Assembly (NCBI GenBank): GCA_001464385.1
Contig: LNFB01000359.1
Span: 1 to 32,516 of the forward strand
DNA from: Deltaproteobacteria bacterium Ga0077550
GTDB lineage: Bacteria; Myxococcota_A; Polyangia; Nannocystales; Nannocystaceae
Direction of reading: 5' to 3'
DNA: 32,516 bases
Position 1 is the first letter of the stretch. Each line of letters starts with the position of its first letter. This document shows, one piece after another, positions 21,800 through 27,813 of the stretch. The position numbers and the translations under genes were made by a program. The notes below the pieces were generated by a model. The model saw nothing but the letters and a program-made list of their open reading frames with translations. It ran no database searches and was not told where the DNA came from.

Positions 21800-21805
21800 T
21801 ATGTC
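21800..21805 (+). promoter_or_regulatory. Candidate -10 element (TATGTC) of the oxidoreductase gene
   Basis: GCTATGTCTCCCCC then ATG: the hexamer ends 6 nt before the start at 21812, and there is no Shine-Dalgarno sequence. The opposing -10 candidate is 33 bp away. Confidence 0.45.
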
Positions 21806-21811
21806 TCCCCC

Positions 21812-22783
21812 ATGCGCGCCGTCCGTTGCCATGAGCTCACCGGCCCCGCGGCCCTGCGCGTCGACGAGATCGACGCCCCCGTCGCCGGCGAGGGCCAGGT
21901 CGTCGTCGACGTCCGCGCCGCCGGGGTCAACTTCCCCGATGTGCTGATCACCGCGGGCAAGTACCAGTTCGCGCCGACCCCACCTTTCGTGCCGGGCGGC
22001 GAGATCGCGGGCGTGGTGCGCGAGGTCGGCGAGGGCGTCACCGGGATCGCGGTGGGCGACCGCGTCGCGGCGACGATGCTGTTCGGCGCCTTCGCCGAGC
22101 AGGTCTGCGTGCCGGCGAGCAACGTCTTCGCGCTGCCGGACGCAGTGCCCTTCGACGTCGGCGCCGCGGTGCTCGTCGCGTACGCGACCACGATGCACGC
22201 CTTGATCGACCGCGCGAAGCTCCGCGCGGGCGAGACCCTGCTGGTCCTCGGCGCCGCGGGTGGCGTGGGCCTGGCCGCGATCGAGCTCGGCAAGTGCCTC
22301 GGCGCGCGGGTCATCGCCGCGGCGTCGAGCGAGGCCAAGCTCGCGCTGTGTCGCTCGCGGGGCGCCGACGAGACCATCGACTACGGCCGCGAGGATCTGC
22401 GCGCGCGCCTCAAGGTGCTCGCGCAGAAAGGCGTCGACGTGGTCTACGATCCGGTCGGCGGCGACTTCACCGAACTCGCAGTGCGCTCGTTGGCGTGGGA
22501 GGGTCGCCTGCTGGTGGTCGGCTTCACCACCGGCACGATCCCCAAGATCCCGACCAACCTCCTGCTGCTCAAGAACTGCCAGGTGATGGGCGTGTTCTGG
22601 GGCGCGTTCACCCAGCGCGAGCCAGACCGCAACCGCGCCCACGTCGATCAGCTCCTGCAGTGGATCGCCGAGGGCCGCGTGCGTCCGCACATCGACGCCG
22701 CGCTCCCGCTCGATCGCGCCGCCGAGGCCCTCGGCCGGCTCGAGCGCCGCGAGGCCCAGGGCAAGCTCGTGCTGGTGCCCTAA
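21812..22783 (+). CDS. NADPH:quinone oxidoreductase (zinc-free MDR family)
   Basis: 323 residues, full length for the family. The GroES-like N-terminal half includes AAGVNFPDVLITAGKYQ and PFVPGGEIAGVVREVG. The Rossmann half carries the nucleotide loop LVLGAAGGVGLAAIELGK at about 145-162 and DVVYDPVGG. No catalytic zinc Cys cluster is present, which fits the quinone oxidoreductase/enoyl reductase branch. By family it reduces quinones or alpha,beta-unsaturated carbonyls with NADPH in the cytoplasm. The preferred substrate cannot be told. It is monocistronic: divergent from a small lipoprotein and convergent with a Cys-rich lipoprotein 14 bp away. Confidence 0.93.
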   Translation: MRAVRCHELTGPAALRVDEIDAPVAGEGQVVVDVRAAGVNFPDVLITAGKYQFAPTPPFVPGGEIAGVVREVGEGVTGIAVGDRVAATMLFGAFAEQVCVPASNVFALPDAVPFDVGAAVLVAYATTMHALIDRAKLRAGETLLVLGAAGGVGLAAIELGKCLGARVIAAASSEAKLALCRSRGADETIDYGREDLRARLKVLAQKGVDVVYDPVGGDFTELAVRSLAWEGRLLVVGFTTGTIPKIPTNLLLLKNCQVMGVFWGAFTQREPDRNRAHVDQLLQWIAEGRVRPHIDAALPLDRAAEALGRLERREAQGKLVLVP

Positions 22784-22797
22784 AGCGACGCCGATCG

Positions 22798-23550
22798 CTA
22801 CGCGCAGTCCTCGGCGACGCACTCGAAGATCCCGTCGCCGGGGTAGCAGGCCTCGTCGTAGTTCTCGCACGCCTCGTCGAACACGCAGGTGTCCGCGGCC
22901 GAGGTGCACGCCAGCCGCGGCGCGCCGTCGCACGAGGTCCGATGGGTGACGAAGCGGCACAGGCCATCGCCGCAATCGGCGTTGGTGCGGCACACGGCAG
23001 GGATGCACGTCGAGCGGCCGAGCACACCCGCGCATGCGCACGCGTAGCCGTCGCCGCAGTCGTCGTCGGTGACGCACGCGGTCACGCAGCCGCACGACTG
23101 GCCCGGCCCGCCGGACATCGTGACGCACGCCCCCGCGACGCCGCAGTCGGCGTCACTGGTGCAGGAGCCGACCTCGGGCTCGAGCGTGCAGTCCCCGGGC
23201 GCGACCGGGGAGTCGCAGGTCGTCCCGACATCGCGGACCGTCCGCCCATCGGCGCACGTCACGAAGCCCGACGCGATCGGCGGATCGACGTCGAGCTGGA
23301 GGATCGGCTGCGGGTCCTCGCAGGGCGCCAGCGGATCACCGATGTCACCTGTCGTGCCGGACGTCTCGGCCGACGACGACGCGGTCGCCGTCCCGTCCGC
23401 GGTCGCGCTCGACGTGCCGCCCTCGGCGCTCGACGTGCCTCCCTCGGCGCTCGACGTGCCTCCGTCCGACGGATCGGCGCAGCCGACGAGCCCCCACCAC
23501 GCTGCGAGCAGCAGCCCACGACGCCACGAACGACCGCGCATCCAATGCAT
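22798..23550 (-). CDS. Cys-rich lipoprotein
   Basis: 250 residues from the ATG at 23550. In-frame GTG/TTG codons just upstream and an ATG at 23541 are alternatives. The signal (RRGLLLAAWWGLVGC) has a proper lipobox. A linker of TSSAEGG repeats and Ser/Thr/Ala follows to about residue 75. The rest is Cys-rich, with about 26 Cys arranged as CTSDADCGVAGACV, CGCVTACVTDDDCGDGYACAC and CRTNADCGDGLCRF. The repeated CxxDxDCG pattern is common in myxobacterial surface proteins and resembles dickkopf/EGF-like knots. Predicted to sit on the outer face of a membrane, strongly disulfide-linked. No enzyme motif. Confidence 0.83.
   Translation of the reverse strand: MHWMRGRSWRRGLLLAAWWGLVGCADPSDGGTSSAEGGTSSAEGGTSSATADGTATASSSAETSGTTGDIGDPLAPCEDPQPILQLDVDPPIASGFVTCADGRTVRDVGTTCDSPVAPGDCTLEPEVGSCTSDADCGVAGACVTMSGGPGQSCGCVTACVTDDDCGDGYACACAGVLGRSTCIPAVCRTNADCGDGLCRFVTHRTSCDGAPRLACTSAADTCVFDEACENYDEACYPGDGIFECVAEDCA
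23405..23467 (-). repeat. Three 21-bp tandem repeats in the lipoprotein linker
   Basis: GCGCTCGACGTGCCnCCCTCG three times on the plus strand. On the coding strand they encode GGTSSAE units. The last copy differs at its end. Confidence 0.85.
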
Positions 23551-23557
23551 CACCACC

Positions 23558-23563
23558 AACCTA
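23558..23563 (-). promoter_or_regulatory. Candidate -10 element (TAGGTT) of the Cys-rich lipoprotein
   Basis: TAGGTT on the minus strand, 7 nt before the ATG at 23550. The repeated GGTGGTG between them has no good Shine-Dalgarno match. Confidence 0.4.
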
Positions 23564-23644
23564 CACCGCCAGCGTAGCTGCGCGCAGGCGATCCGTCCAA
23601 CCCCATCGCGCCGCGGTTGTGCACGGTGGTGCGCGAGGGTGGTG

Positions 23645-23650
23645 TACGCT
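23645..23650 (+). promoter_or_regulatory. Candidate -10 element (TACGCT) that decides a TTG start
   Basis: TGTACGCTCGGCGCG then TTG. The hexamer ends 7 nt before 23658. It lies inside the longer frame that begins with a GTG at 23619 and so argues against that start. Confidence 0.5.
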
Positions 23651-23657
23651 CGGCGCG

Positions 23658-24458
23658 TTGCGTCGACTGCTCCGATGGACCTGCCTCGTGGTCGGCTGCG
23701 GCGCGAACGAGCCGGTGATGCGCAGCGACGATCCCCTCGCGCAGTGTCGGCGCGATGCGTCCGCGTGCGCGGCCCTGTGTCCGACCGCGACCGCGTGCCT
23801 CGAGCTCGCGGGCGCCCACGCGGACGATCGCGGCGAAGCGCAGGACCTCGAGCTCGCCGCGCGCCTGTACGAGCACGCGTGTGATGCCGGGCTCGGGGCC
23901 GGCTGCACGGAGCTCGCGATCCTCCGCGAGCCCGAGGATCCGACGGGGACGCGACGGCTGCACGCGCGGGGCTGCGCGGCCGACGATCCGACGGCCTGCC
24001 GCAACTCGGGCGTGGCGATGCAGCGCGGCGTCGGTGCCCCGCCGGACGCGGCCGCGGCCGCGATCGCCTACGGCAGGGCGTGTGAGCTGGGCGACGGCCC
24101 GGGCTGCACCTTCCTCGCGAACCTGCTCGACGAAGGCGAGGGCGTGCCGCGCGACGGCGCACGCGCGCTGGTCCACTTCGAGCTCGCGTGCGATCGCGGC
24201 GACGCGCAGGGCTGCCACAACGCCGGGACCAAGCTCCGCGATGGACGCGACGTCGCCGTCGATCGTCGGCGCGCGCTCGACCGCTCGGATCGCGGCTGCG
24301 CGCTCGGGTCGGGCGCGGCGTGCTTCGACGCGGCGCTGGACTACGGCCGCTCGGACGCCGTCGTGCCCGATCGCGCCCGCGCCGAGCAGCGCGTGCGCGA
24401 GGCGTGCGAGCTCGGCTTCGAACCGGCCTGCGCGCTCGCCCGCGCCGCGGGCCGATGA
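23658..24458 (+). CDS. Lipoprotein with Sel1/Hcp-like Cys-bridged repeats
   Basis: 266 residues from the TTG at 23658. This start gives an ideal lipoprotein signal, (M)RRLLRWTCLVVGC, with lipobox LVVGC. The longer GTG start would bury it. After a short Cys-containing segment, about six 36-residue alpha/alpha repeats follow, each with two Cys spaced as in Hcp proteins: YEHACDAGLGAGCTELA, ARGCAADDPTACRNSG, YGRACELGDGPGCTFLA, FELACDRGDAQGCHNAG, SDRGCALGSGAACFDAA and VREACELGFEPACALA. In this family each repeat holds one disulfide, so the protein should form a stable solenoid outside the cytoplasm, likely for protein binding. The binding partner is unknown. Confidence 0.88.
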   Translation: MRRLLRWTCLVVGCGANEPVMRSDDPLAQCRRDASACAALCPTATACLELAGAHADDRGEAQDLELAARLYEHACDAGLGAGCTELAILREPEDPTGTRRLHARGCAADDPTACRNSGVAMQRGVGAPPDAAAAAIAYGRACELGDGPGCTFLANLLDEGEGVPRDGARALVHFELACDRGDAQGCHNAGTKLRDGRDVAVDRRRALDRSDRGCALGSGAACFDAALDYGRSDAVVPDRARAEQRVREACELGFEPACALARAAGR

Positions 24459-24540
24459 GCGGGACGCCGACCGATGAGCGCGGAATTTTCCTCGCCGCCG
24501 CCCCGGGAAGACGCCACGAGCCGGTGTCCTACCCCGTAGC

Positions 24541-25935
24541 ATGTTGGCCTCGAACCGACGGACCCTGCGCGTTGCCCTCGCGGCCCTGCCCTGCGGCCTG
24601 CTCCCCGCCTGTGGGGCCGAGCCCGGGGCCGAGCGCACCGACGCCAGCGGCGGCGTCTCGCTGACCGCGGGCCCGGCCGACACGGGCGCATCCACGGATC
24701 CCGCCGCGGACTCGGGCGCGACCGAGTCGCCCAGCACCCTGGACGGTGGCTCGTCCATGGGCGGCGACGACGGCCTCAAGTTCGACATCGGCGAGGGCGG
24801 CTTCTGCCAGTCGAAGGGCGCGGGGCTGTTCTGCGACGGCCAGACCTCCGTGCAGTGCGACGGCGCCGGCGGGACGATCGATCAGACGGTGTGCACGCCC
24901 GAGACCTGCGTCGAGGGCGAGGGCTGCGTGGTGTGCTTGCCCGGGCAATACAGCTGCAAGGGCCCGCGTGTGATGTCGTGCAACACCGAGGGCGTGCCGT
25001 ACTGGGAGGAGCTGCAGGTCTGCAACCCGGCGGCCGGCGAGTACTGCGACGTCACCGTGCCGGGCTGCTCGCCGCTCGCCCCGATCGGCAACGTCGAGCC
25101 CACCGGCGAGTACTACCTCTACTCGACGTTCTCGCCGCTGGCCGACGGCTTCGACACGGTCTCGGACGTCGACAGCTACGGCAACCGGGTGTGGTTCGTC
25201 GCGTGGGCCGGCGGCCAGCTCACGGTCGCCGGCTACGACGTCGCGATCCTCGACTCCGACGGCGACGGCGTGCTCGAGCCGCACCAGCACCCCGACTCGC
25301 CCGACGACACCGGTCCGATCGAGCAGCGCGTGTTCACGTTCATCCAGTCGTTCCCGATCAGCAACGACGGCGCGATCCCCCACCAGATGGAGCTGCACGC
25401 CACCGCGACGACGCTGGCGTGGGCCGGCCCCAACCAGATCACGCAGTACGACCTCGCCACCGGAACGACCTCGCAGATCGCCCCGAAGTCGGCGTGGATC
25501 GGGACCCAGGTCTACGGCTACCTCGCGTTCCTCGGCTACGACGACATCAACGACGTCTGGTACTCGGGCAACGAGTCGGCGCGCCGCGTGTTCCAGTACG
25601 ACGCCGAGACGATGACCTGGGGCTACGCCTTCGAGTTCCCGGTGCTCGCCGGCGATCACATGGACGGCATGGACGTCGTCACCGATCCGAGCACCGGGAT
25701 CCCCTATGTCTACGTCTCGGACATGACCAGCAACTTCATCGGCCAGTACCGGCACGATCCCGAGCTCGGCTGGGTGCAGCAGAACATGTTCTCCTACGCC
25801 GAGGCCAGCGGCGTGCCGGTCGAGGGCTTCGGCTTCGGCGCGCTCAGCCACTTCTGGGTCGGCGGCTGGAACCAGAACTCGTTCTACGAGATCGGCGGCG
25901 GCGACCTCACCGAGTTCCTCGACCCTGCGGGGTGA
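24541..25935 (+). CDS. Secreted lipoprotein with Cys-rich segment and propeller-like domain
   Basis: 464 residues. The signal (ALAALPCGLLPAC) puts a lipobox Cys at about residue 24. A Thr/Asp/Ser linker reaches residue 80. Cys-rich blocks at about 85-180 (FCQSKGAGLFCDGQ, CVEGEGCVVCLPGQYSC, CNPAAGEYCDVTVPGC) recur in many myxobacterial surface proteins. The remainder is beta-rich with recurring strand patterns (YGNRVWFVAWAGGQLTVAGYD, NDVWYSGNESARRVFQYD, GIPYVYVSDMTSNFIGQYR), suggesting a beta-propeller. The ATG at 24541 is chosen from the signal peptide, and a TTG follows directly. It ends 19 bp from the convergent protoglobin gene. Function unknown, with no enzyme residues visible. Confidence 0.85.
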   Translation: MLASNRRTLRVALAALPCGLLPACGAEPGAERTDASGGVSLTAGPADTGASTDPAADSGATESPSTLDGGSSMGGDDGLKFDIGEGGFCQSKGAGLFCDGQTSVQCDGAGGTIDQTVCTPETCVEGEGCVVCLPGQYSCKGPRVMSCNTEGVPYWEELQVCNPAAGEYCDVTVPGCSPLAPIGNVEPTGEYYLYSTFSPLADGFDTVSDVDSYGNRVWFVAWAGGQLTVAGYDVAILDSDGDGVLEPHQHPDSPDDTGPIEQRVFTFIQSFPISNDGAIPHQMELHATATTLAWAGPNQITQYDLATGTTSQIAPKSAWIGTQVYGYLAFLGYDDINDVWYSGNESARRVFQYDAETMTWGYAFEFPVLAGDHMDGMDVVTDPSTGIPYVYVSDMTSNFIGQYRHDPELGWVQQNMFSYAEASGVPVEGFGFGALSHFWVGGWNQNSFYEIGGGDLTEFLDPAG

Positions 25936-25954
25936 GCGTCCGCCGATCGCCGCG

Positions 25955-26542
25955 TCAGAAGTCGCCGTCCTTCACGTACGGGTGGCTCCACAGCGTCACC
26001 TGCAGCAGGCACGACTTCACCCACGCCGCGGCCATCGCCTCGACGACGTCCGCGGGATCGCCCCCCGCCGCGAGGAACGGCCGCAACGTGAACGTCACCG
26101 GGAAGACGAGCGCGAAGAGGTCACGGAACGGGACGATCGCCGTCGACGGTGCGCCGTCGGTCTGGTTCTTCTTGGTCCGGTGGTGACGCAGCCCGATCTC
26201 GTGCTGGTAGTCGAGCCACGCCTGGTCGTACTGCGCGTTGGCGGTGTCGAGGATCCACTGCCCGAAGCGCCGCCGGACCCCGCCGAGATAGTCGCCAAGC
26301 GGCTTGCCGTCGGCCTTCGCGGTGAACGAGGCCAACAGGTGCGGCTGCGATCCGACGAAGCCGTACCACACGTCGAGGATCGCCTCGGTGCGATCGACGA
26401 CGAGCGCATGGGAGCGCCGGAGCGCGACGATGTCGTCGTCGCCGAAGAGCACGCTGCGCTTCATGTCCTCGAACATGGCGAGGGTGACGGGAGACCGCGC
26501 GATCGCGGTGGTGCCGTGGGTGTAGCCGGGGATGGTGGTCAT
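25955..26542 (-). CDS. Protoglobin
   Basis: 195 residues, the usual length for stand-alone protoglobins, and very similar along its whole length to the Methanosarcina acetivorans protein as I remember it. Shared segments include IPGYTHG at the N-terminus, LDVWYGFVGSQPHLL, RRFGQWILDT, YDQAWLDYQHEIGLRHHRTK and LWSHPYVKDGDF at the C-terminus. The proximal heme ligand should be the first His of GLRHH (about 120), and the distal Trp-Tyr pair is at about 59-60. Protoglobins bind O2, CO and NO with the heme buried by an N-terminal loop. No signalling domain is attached, so this is a binding or detoxifying/catalytic form rather than a sensor kinase. It lies 114 bp downstream of a MarR gene on the same strand. 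Confidence 0.95.
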   Translation of the reverse strand: MTTIPGYTHGTTAIARSPVTLAMFEDMKRSVLFGDDDIVALRRSHALVVDRTEAILDVWYGFVGSQPHLLASFTAKADGKPLGDYLGGVRRRFGQWILDTANAQYDQAWLDYQHEIGLRHHRTKKNQTDGAPSTAIVPFRDLFALVFPVTFTLRPFLAAGGDPADVVEAMAAAWVKSCLLQVTLWSHPYVKDGDF

Positions 26543-26557
26543 GACGGACTGCTTTCT

Positions 26558-26636
26558 GCGGGCATGCGCCCGCGGACGCGGGCTCGCGCGGGCGACATGC
26601 CCGCGGAGCTCGTGCTTCTGCGGGTCGATTGCCCGC
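26558..26636. repeat. Three tandem GCGGGC hairpins between marR-like and protoglobin genes
   Basis: Arms GCGGGC/GCCCGC occur at 26558-26573 (loop ATGC), at 26588-26604 (loop GACAT), and as GCGGG/CCCGC at 26620-26636 (7-nt loop). Starts are 30 and 32 bp apart. They fill most of the 114-bp gap in the predicted shared transcript and end 15 nt before the protoglobin ATG. Confidence 0.75.
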
Positions 26637-26656
26637 GGAATCGAGGACGCCAGCGT

Positions 26657-27316
26657 TCAGGCGCGCGGGGCGAAGCGGCGCCACACCGCGTCGCGCCGCG
26701 CGGCGTCGGCCTCGTCGTGCTCGGCGCAATCGAGGCGCAGGTGGCCCGTCGCCATCGGGGCGTCGACGAACGCACAGTGGTGCGGCATCGGCCCGTCGTG
26801 CACGTCGGGCTCGAAGAACCGGCACGTCACGCACATGCGACTGGTCGGGATGAGGCCCTGCGTCTGCAGCGAGCGGAGCATCTTCACCAGGCCGGACAGG
26901 AAGGCCGGCCGCTCGTCATCGCCGAGCTCCCCGACGGCCGCCGCGAGGAAGTCGGGCCAGGTGCTCACCTTTCGCGCGAGTGATCGGCCGTGCGCCGTGA
27001 GACCGAGCAGGCTGGCGCGGGGGTGGCGGGGATCGGGCGACTTCACGAGCGCTCCCTTGTCGACGAGCACGCGTACGGCGTCACTCGTGGTCGGCAGCGT
27101 GAGCCCGAGTCGCTCGGCGAGCTCGGTCCCCGTCAGCTCGCCCTCGGCCGCGAGCGTGGCGAGGACCTGGCCCTGGGTCGGGGACAAGCCGTCGTCGTTG
27201 GCCTTCGTCCACGCCTGGTGCTTCATCGCCAGGGCGAGCTTGTGCAGGCCCACGGCGATCCGCCGCTCGAGGGGCTCGGAGTGGTCGTCGAAGTAGATCG
27301 GGAGCCGCCGCGGCAT
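26657..27316 (-). CDS. MarR-family regulator with C-terminal Cys4 cluster
   Basis: 219 residues. The winged helix-turn-helix spans about 25-130 (LSPTQGQVLATLAAEGELTG, ELAERLGLTLPTTSDAVRVL, wing DPRHPRASLLGLT). Unlike a plain MarR protein (about 140-160 residues) it has a tail with Cys162-x2-Cys165, His179-His180-Cys181, and Cys197 followed by Glu-His200, an arrangement suited to an Fe-S cluster or zinc. The ATG at 27316 is preceded by TTGACA-N17-TAGACC with a perfect 19-bp palindrome inside the spacer, so it probably represses itself. The predicted transcription start falls on the ATG. The downstream protoglobin gene, 114 bp away on the same strand, is its likely target. NO, O2 or redox state is the plausible signal. 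Confidence 0.93.
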   Translation of the reverse strand: MPRRLPIYFDDHSEPLERRIAVGLHKLALAMKHQAWTKANDDGLSPTQGQVLATLAAEGELTGTELAERLGLTLPTTSDAVRVLVDKGALVKSPDPRHPRASLLGLTAHGRSLARKVSTWPDFLAAAVGELGDDERPAFLSGLVKMLRSLQTQGLIPTSRMCVTCRFFEPDVHDGPMPHHCAFVDAPMATGHLRLDCAEHDEADAARRDAVWRRFAPRA

Positions 27317-27322
27317 ACCCGT

Positions 27323-27351
27323 GGTCTAACTTAGGAGTCCTAAGTTGTCAA
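27323..27351 (-). promoter_or_regulatory. Sigma-70-type promoter of the MarR gene
   Basis: On the minus strand: -35 TTGACA at 27351-27346, 17-bp spacer, -10 TAGACC at 27328-27323, then 6 nt to the ATG. A start about 7 nt after the -10 falls on the A of the ATG, so the mRNA is probably leaderless. This is the only perfect -35 found in the window. Confidence 0.8.
27328..27346. promoter_or_regulatory. MarR operator: perfect 19-bp palindrome
   Basis: AACTTAGGA, one central base, TCCTAAGTT: 9-bp perfect arms. It fills the spacer and touches both the -35 and -10, so a bound dimer would block RNA polymerase. The AT-rich sequence is striking in this GC-rich DNA. Confidence 0.88.
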
Positions 27352-27368
27352 GCACTGACGGCCGCGTC

Positions 27369-27689
27369 TCAGTGCGTCCGATCGCGCGGCGCCCGGAGCT
27401 CGCGGTAGTGCTTGTGCAGGACCACCCGCGCGATGCCCATGAGGAACCCGCGGAAGTTCATGTCCGCGGTGAGCCGCGCGCGCCCGTCGACGGCGCGTAG
27501 GAAGGTCTCGGCGATGAGGTCGGCCGCCGCGTCGTCGACCGTGTCGAGCCGATAGCGGAAGAACGCGGCCACCAGGCCGAAGTAGCGCTCGAGGAGCTGG
27601 TGCCCCGCTGCGTCGTCGCCGTCCCGCCACCTCGCGAGGAGTTCGATCTCTTCGTCCACGTCGGTCAGCTCGTCAGTGACGCTCGGCAC
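27369..27689 (-). CDS. Sigma-70 region 2-only protein (truncated ECF-like sigma)
   Basis: 106 residues from the GTG at 27689. A TTG at 27749 would add 20 residues and is less convincing. The sequence EEIELLARWRDGDDAAGHQLLERYFGLVAAFFRYRL...DDAAADLIAETFLRAV...NFRGFLMGIARVVLHKHYRE is a good sigma region 2 (core-binding and -10-reading helices). It stops right after, at RAPRDRTH, with no region 4. The MarR promoter begins 18 bp downstream, so there is no room for the missing half. It could be a natural single-domain sigma, a decoy that binds core polymerase, or a truncated gene. It lies directly upstream of the MarR gene on the same strand. Confidence 0.72.
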   Translation of the reverse strand: MPSVTDELTDVDEEIELLARWRDGDDAAGHQLLERYFGLVAAFFRYRLDTVDDAAADLIAETFLRAVDGRARLTADMNFRGFLMGIARVVLHKHYRELRAPRDRTH

Positions 27690-27813
27690 CGCTTCGATCC
27701 AAAGGCCAAGCGTGAGGTGACGATGCGTCCGCGCGCCGCGGACCGTCAAGGGAGGGCGCCTCGACGCGACGCGACGCCGACGCTCGACCGCCGCAGAGAT
27801 CGCGGAAACGTTG

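Noticed and set aside
24530..24546. TACCCC or TAGCAT as a -10 for the lipoprotein gene at 24541
   Set aside because: One lacks the final T, and the other overlaps the start codon. It was not counted with the start-proximal elements.
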